NCBI GenBank assembly: GCA_963513945.1
Contig: OY740718.1
Coordinates: forward strand, 122,954,850-123,018,849
Reading direction: 5' to 3'
From: Hydrotaea diabolus
Lineage: Eukaryota; Arthropoda; Insecta; Diptera; Muscidae
DNA: 64,000 nucleotides
Below are positions 22,265-33,683 of this stretch, piece by piece. Positions within the stretch are counted from its first letter, which is position 1. Each line of letters opens with the position of its first letter. Under the pieces are notes generated by a model. That model was given only the letters and a program-made list of their open reading frames with translations, was not told where the DNA came from and ran no database searches. The position numbers and the translations under genes are program-made.

Positions 22265-24990
22265 CCCTCCGACGGTTGAGTCATCCGTTGCCCTTATTCA
22301 AAGTACAAGGTCCACTGGGACCTATTTCTATTTGTATGGAATTTTACGCATTTTTTTACATTTTTTTTGTTTTGATTTATTATTATTTACTAATTATACA
22401 TGTATAATGAATGTTAGATTTTTTTTTTTGTATAACATTATTAATTTTTTATGAGTTTTATATGAAAAAAAACTAAAAAGCTATTGTTGTGTAGATTGTC
22501 CTGGTCCAACTGTGCAGCTGTACCATCGATGCATAAGTGTTGAATGCTCTACACAAACTGGATTGTTACAGGAATGACAACAGGTCCTTGTTTTCCGCTG
22601 CCGTCCGTACTCAGAACGGCATAGGCGACATGACGGTCTGTTCGTTCTAGACGCAAACGACGGTGCAGCTCCTTTTGCCGGTCTTGATAATATCTAAAAA
22701 GAGCAAAATAATGTAGTTATTCTGCTTTTGAACATTAAAATTGTTTTTTCTTAACTTTACATCAAATGCTTCCATTGCGTTTCGTATCCTTGGATATGCG
22801 GTTGTTCAGCGCTCGTTTCTCTATGTTTGGCAGTGCCAATTGTTTTGTCAGCATCAGTAGGAATGACCGTTGTCTGTCACTTCTTTTTATTGGCTTCATC
22901 TTGTTGTATGAAATAAATGCAGCTAATGCAGCTATGTCCACCATATTAAAAAACATGACCAATGGCCAGCGGTTTGTTGAGCGCTTGCATGTATATGTGC
23001 CAAGCATCTGGTCCATTGTATCAACGCCCGATTTGTTGGCGTTGTAATCCAATATAGCAAACGGCTTCTTCTTTTCAGTTTGCATGTCCACACCGCAAGT
23101 ATAATGTTGTGTCGACAGCAAAATTACCGCTTTATTCTTCTTGGGCATATATGAACTTAGTGCTATATCGCCTTCGTTAAAGGCGTACAATGTGCTTTTG
23201 ACAGGACGCGTATGATTTTTTTTGGAATTCCCGAGGCACACATGTCTTATTCGAGCGCACTGTTCCAACATATACGGTTTTCTTCCCGATCATAGTATGC
23301 GCCAAATCCAAAGTTTTGAAAAAATTGTGCGGCCTGTATTCAAATATCTCTCCGAAAGTTGAAGTACAACATTCTGTCCTTGATTCACCTCTCGTGCCTG
23401 GTCAGGCAATTTCCCAGAGTAAATCATTCCTTTGAAAGGATAAAATGATTTTGAGTCGCACAACCACCGGATCTTTATACCGTACTTGGCAGGCTTCGAT
23501 GGAATGCATTGCGTGAAGCAGGTGCGGCCTCTTTATGGGAAAAACAGCTCATCAACGGTCACTGCATCAGCTGCTGCCAAGTTAGACTGCAACATTAGCC
23601 AAATATCATCAATAGCCGTAGTTTTGCTGTTGATTAGTCGCTGCTGTCGCGCATTTCCATTGTCGAATCTAAGGCATTGTTTTATGAACTTCATACGATC
23701 TAATGATAATGCAGCTTTACATATTGGACAGCGCGTTGGGCCCCATAACTCTTCAAGAGGTTCACTGTTCGATTTAGTGAGTCCAGCATACAAAATAATA
23801 GCCAAAAAAGCATCGAACTCTTTCAAAGTGATTGGTTTCCATTCCTTTGTGTTAGTTGGATTTGGCAAATTCTATGCAGCGTTCACTTCCCTGCCTTGCC
23901 GATTTGATTCGCGTATTATGATGTACTCCATGTCTTCGGTGATGAGCTAGCGGAATGTGGTAAAGGGATCATATGTGGTTCCTACTGGTCCCGGATTCAT
24001 CCTTGTGTAGTCGACCACGAGTACGGGAAGTCGGTGGTGCATTTTTAGTCCATTTGGTGCCATCTTTGGAAATGAAGTAATTGTCACTTGTTTGCTGATC
24101 CTCCGTTTCTTCCTCTTCATCATCGTTGTCATCACTAATATCTTCGTTGGTGTCTATATGTGCTCCAGTTTCCGCATCCGAATCATCAACATGAAAATTT
24201 GCTTAATATGTGAAATCGTCATCATCCGCACCTTCAAGACCAAATGCAGGAATAGCACCTTGATCGTGTTCACTCATCTCCGCACTCATGAAGTCTGCTA
24301 ATCTATCATCCACTGCACGTCTTTCATCCTCACTCATTTGCTAGTAGCGTGTACTACGACGTACCACAATTTCAGCAATGTCTAAATTTTCCTCTGCCAT
24401 TGTATTGTACTTTTATTTCTCTTTATAAAATTAAAAATAAAATTTCGCACTCGATGTTCACTGTACACTGTCTCAACTTTCACTGATTTGGTTTGCGAAA
24501 CTACAGCCGCTTTTATACCCTTTTCTACGTCTACCTGGCTTCTAGCTTGTAAATCTGCGTGTATGTGAGAGTACGAGTAGGTAAGAGTATGCGTAAAAAG
24601 TAAGGGTATATTCAAACAACTCAAAAAGGACGGAAAGTTCATTATGTTTCAAGGAAAGGCACAATAAAATAATCCAAAAAGTAACATTAATATCAAGGAA
24701 TACGTTTGTGATGTGTTCAACCAATAAAACAAGCCAAAAGACAGTGCATTTATTAACGATTTCTCGAATTTTCCGTACAAGGTCCCAGCGGACCTTTTCA
24801 CACGTTCTCGTGCGAAACACATTTAAATCTCAATAGAAACTAAACTATTGGTCGGATCGCTTTGAAATTTTTTTAAAACGATTCTAGATAAAATTTCCTT
24901 GGGGTCGGGTATACTTCCCATGGACCATCAAGGAGTTATTTCAGTTTGAAAATGAAAAAGGTCCCAGAGACCTTCTCACCCGCCGGAGGG
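22265..24990 (-). mobile_element. piggyBac-like element
   Basis: The right end carries TTAA (24991-24994) followed inward by CCCTCCGGCGGGTGAGAAGG (read on minus). The left end shows CCCTCCGACGGTTGAG at 22265 preceded by GTCA, a likely decayed TTAA. Sub-terminal GGTC(C/T)..GGGACC blocks occur at both ends. The transposase lies between. Length about 2.7 kb. Confidence 0.85.
22481..24400 (-). pseudogene. piggyBac-like transposase, broken
   Basis: The start MAEENLDIAEIVVRRSTRY is at 24400, followed at once by a stop, then an acidic N-terminal region (DDNDDEEEET). The core domain reads WKPITLKEFDAFLAIILYAG (near 23830) and AVTVDELFFP (likely first catalytic Asp, 23540). Near 22980 it reads LDYNANKSGVDTMDQMLGTY (third Asp) and WPLVMFFNMVDIAALAAF. 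The C-terminus at 22500-22640 keeps a Cys-rich pattern (CRLCRS.., CCHSCNNPVC). Several frameshifts and stops occur, especially 24200-23870 and 23530-23280. The family cuts precisely at TTAA. Confidence 0.88.
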
Positions 24991-24994
24991 TTAA

Positions 24995-25672
24995 TTGGGC
25001 CGAATTTCTGGCCATAGAGTCGACAACTAAATTTAATCGATTTGCAAAAACAAGTTTATTTTTGGCTTCTTACAAAATTGTATAGTTATTTGATACCCAT
25101 TAGTCTACGTATACTTAATGACATTAATATAAAAAATTGGCTCATATGGTCCAACTTGGTATAAGATCGCTTTGTCTATCGTCATATACCATAACAAATT
25201 CGATCAAATTTGGTATTAAAATAGGTGTTCTAGAGCAGTTGTATGTCCAGTCTGAGAAACATTTGTACTGGGGCAATATCAAAACATGAACCGATGTTAC
25301 CGAAACTAACTTGTGCCAAATTTCATGAAAATTAAATGCAACATCAGGACTCGGGTGCTAAAAGCATACCTTATCTAAATCAGCTCCGCATTCCAATAGC
25401 TTCGTTCTTGATACAAATTGGAAATTACTTGTCAATTACTTATACATATTGCATCCAATCTTGATGATTGGATGCAATATGTGACTTCTAGAGTTAAATA
25501 TAAATACTGGCAGCGTTCGTCCTTTGCATTCACGATTGAATGCAATATTGAATGCTAAATATATAAAATTTAATGAACATAAGTGTGTCTTATATCGAAA
25601 TCTGAACCGATTTTCATTAATTTCAATAGCGTTCGTCCTTGGTCCAAAAAACAGACTTGGGCCAAAAAAAAT
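24995..25672. other. repeat-like non-coding DNA
   Basis: Phrases such as TTCGATCAAATTTGGTATTA and TGTGCCAAATTTCATGAAA resemble the bodies of dispersed fly repeats like S. At 25447-25479 the motif TTGCATCCAATC is followed by its inverted form GATTGGATGCAA. No gene. Confidence 0.35.
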
Positions 25673-25936
25673 ATAGGGTGATCCATCGAGAGATATTTTT
25701 TCAGAACAAAAAAAAATAATAAAATCCAAATCAAGTGTGGAATCCTTATTGATAATTTGAAAGGACATTTTATGGCATTTATTTTTTGAAAATAATTTCC
25801 TTCAAATGTAGGCAACTGTACGAGTATTATCGAAATAAGCGGGTGAAATCTTCGGCGCACATTTTTCAAAAATTATGATGGCGGGAACGAAACCGTGGGT
25901 GCTCGCTATCGCGTCATAATATCGATCTTCATGCTA

Positions 25937-27393
25937 CATCAAACGCTTTTCAAGTTTTTTAATTCCATCCGAAAAATAAGATTTTTCAAGACCGTTTAGC
26001 TCGTTTGTTTTATTTCGGTCTGTTGCTTTTACACATTGAACAGGGATTAAACCGGCTCAAGACCTCTTGCTTCTATATTTAAATAGAAGACAAGTTTTTA
26101 ACAAAATGGCAAAGTGACATTGATTTTCGTGGCTGCACACTACTTTTATCATGATTTCGGGTCCGTGACAACCCTCTTCAGAAAGCCTTGCTGCAATTGT
26201 TGAAAGTAAAACCGAACTCTATAAGGTCAGGCTCTCCACAAACGAATGAGAACTACTGTTGTAAACCTTACTTTTCAAGTTTTCTTTACACAATTGCCCA
26301 CGAAAATACAACTCACTCTTGCCAGCTCTAAAGAGACTCCACATCGAGAGCCATCAATAGATTTCTTTTGATATGCCTCAGTTTCAGCAATAACCTCGCT
26401 ATTGGACGAACATTTTTTGCCACCGAGAATTTTTTTTAAATTTGGAAACAAGAAATTATCAGAAGGAGCTAAATCTGGACTATATGGTGGATGCGGAGCA
26501 ATTTCAAATCGTAATTCGGCCAGTTTTTGTTGAGTTAAAAATGCAGTGTGTGAAGGAGCATTATCTTGATGAAAAATAACGTTTTTTTCTCTAAATGTGG
26601 TCGTTTTATCTTGATTTCTTCACTCAACCGATCCAATAATGCACAATAATATTCACTAATTATAGTTTTTTCCTTTCTCAAGATAATCAATAAATATTAT
26701 TACCCTTGCATCCCAAAATACTGTGGCCATTGCTTTTCCTGCTGACTTAACAGTTTTCGCCTTCTTGGGACCGAAGGCATCCCAAAATATTGTGGCCATT
26801 ACTTTTCCTGCTGACTTAACAGTTTTCGTCTTCTTGGGACCACTTTTACTAGCTTCTATCCATTGTTTTGACTGTTCTTTGCATTCTGGGATGTAGTGAT
26901 GGATCCATGTAGTGATGGATCCAACAGTTATGAATCGGCGCAAGAACTCTATTGGATTACGCTGATAAATCGCTAAAAGCTCCTCGGAATAGGTCGAACG
27001 GACGATTTTTTTGGGCAAAGTCAACAAACGCGGCACCCTTTTCGCGGATAGCTTTTTCATGTGGAGTTCATCATGTAAAATACTCCAAACTTGTTTTTCG
27101 TGTATTTTAACAATATCAGCAAGTTCTCTGCGCTTTATTCGTCTATCTTTAGTCACTTCATTAAATATTTTTCTAATGTTTTCAATAGTAGTAGCAAATT
27201 TCGGTCTTCCAGAGCGTTGTTCATCTTCCGTACTTTAACGACCCATTTTAAATTGTTGAACCCAGGATTTCACGGTGGAGTATGATGGTGCATTATCACC
27301 ATGAACAGAATCCAATTCATCTTTGATTAATTGTGGCGTATAACCTTTCATATAAAAGTGTTTAATTACCGCACGAAACTCTTTATTTTCCAT
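25937..27393 (-). pseudogene. marA transposase copy 2, interrupted and duplicated
   Basis: Start codon at 27393. The HTH region reads TKDRRIKRRELADIVKIHEK, then WSILHDELHMKKLSAKRVPR. The first catalytic Asp has been changed in a local duplication: VGSITTWIHHYIPE instead of VDETWIHHYIPE. A 75-bp unit around AGKVMATIFWDAFGPKKAKT is tandemly repeated (26705-26845). The second Asp region near 26565 (IFHQDNAPSHTA) and the third near 26470 (SPDLAPSDNFLF) survive in other frames. Confidence 0.85.
25999..26362. other. unidentified 365-bp insert in marA
   Basis: In the 60.9-kb copy CAAGACC is followed at once by TTCAAAATATGCC; here 365 bp intervene between CAAGACC and ATATGCC. The insert contains GTTGCTTTTACACATTGAAC and ATTTCGGGTCCGTGACAAC. 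It has no terminal repeats that I can see. It could be a short transposon remnant or filler DNA. Confidence 0.55.
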
Positions 27394-27565
27394 TTTTCAA
27401 AAATTATAAAACTTGTTTACTTCAATCACCTGTAACAAAGAAAATAATCATTAAATATTTCGGAAATTTTGACAGATGGCTTATAAAAGATTGCTTTAAA
27501 AAAAAAAAAGTTGCTAGTAGAACAGAAAATGTGCCAGGCCAGTTAGTTTTGCGGTCGCCCTCGTA

Positions 27566-27895
27566 ATCTTGACGAAACTTGTTTTCGACAGAACGATGCC
27601 ACTTGCCATACAGCTGCTCAAGCAATGGATCTATTGAGAGGTCATTTTGAAAAGCAGCTAATTTCACGTTTTGGACAGGTGAGTTGGCCGCATAGATCGA
27701 TTGATATCACACCTTTAGACATTTTTCTTTGGGCTTACGTAAATTCCAAAGTCTAGGACTCAGGTTTTGGAAGCCAACATTACGCGTGTCATTAAAGCCA
27801 TACCGGTCTAAATGCTCGAACGAGTCATCCAAAATTGTACCCTTAGAATGGAAACTCTGAGGCGTAGTTGCGGCCAACGTTTAAAGGAAATTATA
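27566..27895 (+). pseudogene. rosa-type transposase, C-terminal part (R4)
   Basis: After the marA TA the sequence continues as rosa transposase: NLDET-like residues, then a QNDAT-type second catalytic region, TCHTAAQAMDLLRGHFEKQL near 27600-27660 and a DITPLDIFLWAYVN-like stretch near 27700 (third Asp). The tail of the frame and 3' region follow. Confidence 0.6.
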
Positions 27896-28099
27896 TTTAA
27901 AAAAAATAAATGTCATAAATTGTCCTTTCAAATTACCAATAAAGACTCCACACTTGATTTGAATTATTATATTTTTTTTGTTCTGAAAAAATGTCCTGTC
28001 ATAAAATGTCCTTTCAAATTGCTAATAAAGACCCCACACTTGATTTGAATTTTTATATATTTTTTTTTCTCAAAAAATACCTCTAGATGGTTCATCCTA

Positions 28100-30940
28100 T
28101 ACAATCTAATCACTGTTTTTGTTGTTTTAACAACAATATATTTTGTTTTGAAGTCCTGTTCGTCAACTGGGGGATCTGCTTCGATATCCAGGCGAAGAAA
28201 AAGCGCTATTTACACTGGATGAGTTTAAGGAAATTGAAAAATTTCCATTGTTTAGGAGTTGTTTGCCAATTATTTAAAGGGAGCCGATTGTTAGATCCCT
28301 ACGATCGTACGCTAAATGTAGAAAAATCTAAAAAGTTAGCGAATATTTAGATTTTTTAATTGTTTTGCTTTTTAAGGTCCAGCACTTGATGCTGTGGCGT
28401 ACAGTGTGAGACCTTATGGTAATTTCTCTTCTAAAAAACAAATTTTAAATTCAACTAGAGCAGCATTAAACTAAATGGTTTATCTTCCCTGTCACAACGA
28501 AACACTTTTACTGCAACAATCGAACTGATTTAAGGGTAACACTTAAAGAAGAAGAACACTTTTTGTAAAGAAAGTCTCAGCCTAAACAATTGCAACGTCA
28601 TTTCCAATTTACGCGTTTATTATGGTACGTAACGCGTTTATTTAGGTTTGTGTTGAAAAATAGAACACTGTCGATCATCATGAACATTACCAGTTTTATT
28701 GCGTTACATTCTGCACTGTAGACTGGAGTGAGTGTAGAAAATTTAACAATTTGACAAAAAAAATCTAAACATGCTAGCTAACGTTGCACTTTTTAACAAA
28801 AGAACACGAAAATTTGGGTTTAGTGCAACATGCAAAAAATATAAAATTTGTTTAAACAAAAGAAAACACTTACTTGACAAATGAAGCGAGTAACATGAAA
28901 TGCAACACCAATTTCATTATTTAATAGCCAACACCATCTACCGCCTGATCGTTTCTAGATAGTGAGTAGTGAGCAACATTTCCCCCCTGTATATTTATTA
29001 CAAAAACTTCTATTAGGCCCCATGCAACAACTGCAACGACATATAAGCATCAATGAATTTTATGTAAATTTTAAAATAGAAAATTGATAACTCCGGAAAT
29101 TATAGCATACAATTTGGACTTCTAGCATGAGGTGGTGTCCCTCTTGTTTCTTTTTTCCTGTTTAGCTATTGCGACTGTCGTTGAGGCTGCTGTTTTTCTA
29201 AGCTTGTTGCAAAGTGTGACCATTTACACAGAAAAAATGCAAACAGCAAAAAAAAGGACAGCGTCAAATGACAACCAAAGCATAACCTTAACTTTGCATA
29301 CATTCCACGCGGATGGAAAACAGGTAACAAGAGCAACATTTTTTTTAGTTGTTATCCGAATGCGAGCTATTTGTAACGAAGCAAACGACAACAGTCATAT
29401 CAGCCAAACTCAGCAGCAACTGCATCGCCAGGCGGCCATCAGCAGCATCAACGGCATCATAGTGATCGCCGTCATCGGCATGAGCAACAAAACAATGGCC
29501 GCAACATGCTCATCTGATTACTGGGTGTTGTTGTCGATGGTGGTGTTGTTGCCAATTTCTTTTAATGTTTCTTGTTGTTGTTGTTGCTGCTGCCGTTGCT
29601 ATTTTTAACCAGTTGTTGTTCGTTCGTTAGTTGTTCACTGGGGCTGTATGTCGTTGGTTCGTTGGCTCGTTCGTTGTCAACATCTTTATGTTAGATAAAA
29701 ATTTGCTTACATACAACGATGGCGGCGACAATTGCCACTGAAGCGATAGCTGGCAACTTTGGTAGTTAGCCTGCCCCAACTATACGAGTACCTGTAACAA
29801 TTTGATATTGTTGCAAGTTGCAACCTTGTGCTATGTTGGTCGTGGCGGTCGGTCGGTCACAAGTCCATTGACGACGTTTTTTTTTACTGCTTGCGATATA
29901 GCGATGTGCATACAATGCCTTGGTGTTCTCTTTTCTTTTCTTTTTTCTGTTTTGGTTATATTCATGCTTATGATCGGAGCATGACTTGGATATTTTGTCG
30001 ACTATCATCCGAATCACAGAGCCAACGAAATTATGTACGTTATTAATTTTTTGTGTAAGGATAGTTGAGTCCGATGTTGCTGGTCGGGATCGTACGGAGG
30101 GTACATTGACTGCACAGTGGTTTGCTGGAGAAGTGTCTGCCTACGTAAGTTTTTTACTCAGCATTTAAGTCAAATGCCTTATTTATAATAGAGTTTCACT
30201 CTATCAAAATTTTGAAGGTGTTTCGCTCTAAGAGTGAAGGTGATCATATAAAGGTTTATTATGAGAGAAAGAGAGAGAAAGATTTAAGAACACCTGTTTA
30301 TAATTGTATCCGGTTGTTGGCGGCAGGGATCTCGAAACTCTGCAGGCTGTCGAGGTTCTGACTAACAATAATGATGATGCTAATATGTTTATCTTTCTGC
30401 CTTTCTGTCTATTTTTAAATATTGTCTGAGCCGTTAGATTATGCTTACATTAACAATTTAGCGCAGTGTGGGTAATAATCAGCCCATAACGCCAAATATT
30501 AAAACGAACCTGTAGTCTGAAATTGACAAATTTGTGTTAATACATATTAACGAATTTTAATCCAGTATCCCCTTATTTCTTGCTAAAAGCAAAGTCCTTT
30601 ATTCAGAATAAAGTATATTTATGTTGGTTCCAATTAAGTCAAAAACGTACTTCTCTCTGATATTCATAAGACCCTTTACCTCCCGCTTTGAAAAACCAAG
30701 TGGCCAGTACGTAAGTTCTGCCGGGCCATAGCTTTTGTTCCTTCTACAATTTAAGTGCGCTCTAGTATTGCATTGGCCTTATTAGGGGAAATGCTTGCTG
30801 ATGGTGGGCGGTCAATGACAGGACCTCATTTACGGGGCGCTATGTACTATTGAGCCTTCAATTCTACCAAATCGAAAAATTAATTTCATATCCGGAAACT
30901 ATTAAGTAAGTAAGGTAACTAGTGAAAAAATGATATTGCG
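28100..30940. other. longest stretch with few recognisable repeats
   Basis: Apart from the possible exons at 28154-28418 I see no element. 29130-30160 has simple CAA/TTG and TTGTTGCTGC runs and a GAGAGAAAGAGAGAG run near 30265. The 158-codon frame at 29132-29608 starts at GTG and is low in complexity (ends in a Cys run), so I do not call it a gene. Intronic or regulatory DNA of a host gene is plausible. Confidence 0.4.
28154..28418 (+). other. possible pair of host exons or exon relics
   Basis: After TTTTGTTTTGAAG the sequence from 28155 reads LGDLLRYPGEEKALFTLDEF then KEIEKFPLFRSCLPII and a stop (TAA) near 28275. Downstream, TTTTGCTTTTTAAG precedes 28377, and 42 bp reading (G/S)PALDAVAYSVRPY end at 28418 against GTAATT. 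The 42-bp piece has matching phases at both ends. Composition and splice context are coding-like. I do not recognise the protein. Confidence 0.3.
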
Positions 30941-30944
30941 CTAT

Positions 30945-31140
30945 GAAGCTTGCTTTTCGCACAGTTCGAAGCAATAATACTATTGTTACATTTCAACAAT
31001 ATTTATATTGCAGCAATCATACTGTTGTCTAAATAAAATTCAAAAAAACAATACTATTGTTGCGACGAACATGCTTGTAATGTAGAGAACATATTAGTGT
31101 TGCCGTGACCATGTAGTAACCATATCTTTTCTCTGCGTGT
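30945..31140 (+). mobile_element. K element, 3' terminal fragment
   Basis: Ends ..CCATATCTTTTCTCTGCGTG as in K copies ending at 35707 and 54496, with ACAATACTATTGTTGCGACG and TTGCCGTGACCATGTAGT in the same order. The 5' part is missing. Confidence 0.75.
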
Positions 31141-31164
31141 GGGGCGTTGTTGTGGCCATACTTT

Positions 31165-31306
31165 GAAGGAAATTACTTTATATTCAAAAAATAAATGGCA
31201 TAACATATCCATTCGAACAAGAACAATAATGATTCCACACTTGATTTGAATTTTTATATATTTTTTTTTGTTTTGAAAAAATATTTTTAGATGTATCACC
31301 CTATAT
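31165..31306 (+). mobile_element. rosa-type element, 3' end fragment
   Basis: Carries the 3' non-coding landmarks (GAAGGAAATTA, AAATAAATGGCATAAC, CCACACTTGATTTGAATTT) and the terminus ATTTTTAGATGTATCACCC. Confidence 0.75.
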
Positions 31307-31399
31307 AAATAAAACTTAGAGAATAACTATTGAAGAGATTCAAAACTAAAGAAAAAACCAGAATAATAGAATATTCTTATTTAAAACAGCGATCAATTA

Positions 31400-31960
31400 T
31401 TTTAACGCAAAGTGATAAGTGATGAAGCTCATTTTCATTTGAATGGCTTAGGTAATAAGCAGAACTGCAGGTTCAGGGGTTCTGAAAATCCAAGAGTCAT
31501 TCATCAACGCCAATTGCACCCCATTAGGTGTACAGTGTGGTATGGGATCACATGTGCAAATATCATTGGGCCTTACTTCTTCGAGAGTGAAGATGGAAGT
31601 GCTGTAACCGTAAATGGAGAGCGGTATCGGTTTATGATAGAAAATGTTTAACGTCCTGCTCTTGAAAACAGACCTGAGATGTAGTTTCAACAGAACGGAG
31701 CCACTGCCCACACTGCTCGAGGCACAATGACACTTTTAAGTCAAATTTTTGAAATGCGAATAATTTCCAGAAATTTAGAAATTATTTGGCCAGCGCGATC
31801 TCAAGATTTGTCAGAAACCGGCTATTTTCTTTGGTGGTTTTTTTAAAGGAACGAGTATATATGAAAAAGCCCGAGACAATCCTTCAACACCAGGCCAACT
31901 TTGTTGCAGAAATTCGAACGCTACAGCCACACATTTTGAAAGATGTTATGCTCTAAAACG
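31400..31960 (+). pseudogene. DD41D-type transposase, second lineage, catalytic part
   Basis: The plus strand reads SDEAHFHLNGLGNKQNCRFR (first catalytic Asp), HPIRCTVWYGI, IIGPYFFESEDGSAVTVNGE (31560-31620), FQQNGATAHTARGTMTLLSQ (second site, Asp changed to Asn) and IIWPARSQDLSETGYFLWWF (third site, Asp changed to Gly), followed by a C-terminal helix. The N-terminal half is absent. Distinct from the rosa copies in wording, so a separate family. A possible right terminus CCTCACCCTGTA lies at 32105-32116. Confidence 0.75.
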
Positions 31961-32117
31961 AGCCGGGGTCATTTAAGTGACATTATTTTTCATACTTAGT
32001 GTAAAAAAATTTCCATTTTGTTTATTATATAATTTGAGAAAAAATTAAAAAAAATAATAGATGAAAAAGTGATTAAAGTGTTTAACATTATGGTAACCTT
32101 TTCCTCACCCTGTATAA

Positions 32118-32388
32118 GCGTTTAAAACAATTTTCTGTGGCTTAATTGTCATTCTCGTCAATCGAAGCATTTTTCGTTTTAGGCTGATGAAAGGTATGTT
32201 ACATTGGTAAAGACCGGGTGGGTTGTTACATATCTCTCAGTTTCATGAAATAGGCCTCTTCATTATCCCGTCGCCAATGTGTTTTAAAATGCGAATCTCA
32301 AAGGCAAGTAACCCTTTAAGATCTATTATGAATTATGGGGTTTTTCCTAAAATTAAAGCAATGAAGCAAAATCATCTACATCAGGATA
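32118..32388. other. intergenic DNA
   Basis: Short gap between two transposons; nothing recognised. Confidence 0.4.
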
Positions 32389-32390
32389 CA

Positions 32391-33681
32391 CTTAGTAGGG
32401 ACATAAATACTGTTACAGCATTGAACACACCCATTTCAATAGTAGAACTGAACATACTCCGTTAATGTCATATGGGGTTTAAAAGCTAACCTCAATAGCG
32501 TTAGTCTGTAACGGGATTTTAAAATTGTTTCAACTTTTATTTATGGAGTGGTCAGATATGATAAATGAAAAGCGAAATGAAAAAAAGCGATGTTATCAAA
32601 ACGCTTTGGCTACTAGGGATTAGCCGCATGCTCGTCTACCATTGCATACAACTGTTTGAGGAGACTGGAGATGTAAAAGACCGCCACCGGTCGGGCCGCC
32701 CACTCTCTCTCTGTTCGAACACCGCATGTCATGAAAGCCGTTAAATCGAGAATTCACAGAAATCCGCTCTGAAAACAGAAAATCATGGCCCGTGAGATGA
32801 ATATCACGCAAAAGTCCATGAGTCGAATCATTAAAAAAGACTAGGGACTTGGGGCTTTCAAATGACGTACCGGACATTTATTGACTGCAGCTTTAAAAAA
32901 AAAGGAATGAAAAATGCAAACGTCTTTTGGTGAAGCACGCTGATAACTTGCACAGGTTGGTTCACCGATGAAAAAATTGTTACCGTTCAGAAAAAATAAC
33001 AAGCAAATTTAACAAGCAATTAATAGAGTGTATGCGCGTTCATCTAAGGAACTGATCCCAAGGGTGGAAAAGGGTCATCACCCAGCTTCAGTCATGGTTT
33101 GGTGGGGTGTCTCTTACGATGGGGTCACTGACCTGCATTTCTGTGAGCAAGAAGTTAAAACATTGGCCAAAGTTTACCAAGAAACCGTTTTGGGAGCGGT
33201 TGTGAAGCCTCTTAACAATTCCCTGTTCCAAAACCAGCCATGGACTTTCCAGCAGGATTCTGTGTCGGCCCATAAGGCTAAAACGTCCCAGGCCTGGCTG
33301 CGAAACAATTTGCCAGCGTTCATTTCCTCTGATGAATGGCCCTCAGGCAGTCCAGATTTGAACCCATTGGATTACAAATTGTGGACGGTTTTAGAGGACA
33401 AGGTTTGTCACTAAAGATACCCCAACATTGGATCTCTTAAGATTGCTTTGGTTCGAGCTGTGGCCAATTTCCCAATGGACGAGGTTCGTGCAGCTATTGA
33501 CGATTGGCCAGTGCGACTTGAGGCGTGTGTAAAGGAAAAAGGCGGACATTTCGAATAAGTAGATTCTTTTTGGATACAATATACATCAATAAATATATTA
33601 AAAAATATTCGACCAAAAACATTCAGTACTTTTTATTTTACAGCATAAAACGTGTGTAGCAGTTTATACGTCCCTACTAAG
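32391..33681 (+). mobile_element. maT-like (DD37D) element, copy 3
   Basis: Left terminus CTTAGTAGGGACATAAATAC, right terminus CGTCCCTACTAAG with TA at 33682-33683. The left target reads CA, a probable TA decay. Near full length. Confidence 0.9.
32543..33558 (+). pseudogene. maT-like transposase copy 3
   Basis: The frame begins MEWSDMINEK at 32543. Its best block is at 33028-33414: KELIPRVEKGHHPASVMVWW, the second catalytic site WTFQQDSVSAHKAKTSQAWL and the third SPDLNPLDYKLW. By hand count 37 residues separate the two Asp residues. The stop after VCH at 33412 and frameshifts in the N-terminal half break it. The tail ends ECVKEKGGHFE-like before TAA at 33556-33558. Confidence 0.88.
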
Positions 33682-33683
33682 TA

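Larger units (their letters stand above)
25937..27563 (-). mobile_element. marA mariner copy 2 inside R4
   Basis: The right terminus GCGGTCGCCCTCG ends at 27563 with TA at 27564-27565. The left terminal 70 bp or so are missing: the copy begins CATCAAACGCTTTTCAAG directly against the R4 sequence ATGCTA. A 365-bp foreign insert lies at about 25999-26362. Confidence 0.85.
25676..28098 (+). mobile_element. rosa-type (DD41D) composite R4 split by marA
   Basis: Left end GGGTGATCCATCGAGAGATA (TA at 25674-25675); right end CCTCTAGATGGTTCATCC. The left 150 bp are an inverted copy of the family's 3' end (AATCAAGTGTGGA, AAGGACATTTTATGGCATTT), so this copy has 3'-type sequence at both ends. Transposase sequence resumes at 27566 (ATCTTGACGA..) after marA. 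The terminal 3' segment is tandemly duplicated at about 27910-28078. Confidence 0.75.

Noticed and set aside
29132..29608. 158-codon open frame with hydrophobic start
   Set aside because: It begins with GTG, is low in complexity, ends in a Cys run from a TTGTTGCTGC repeat, and shows no motif.
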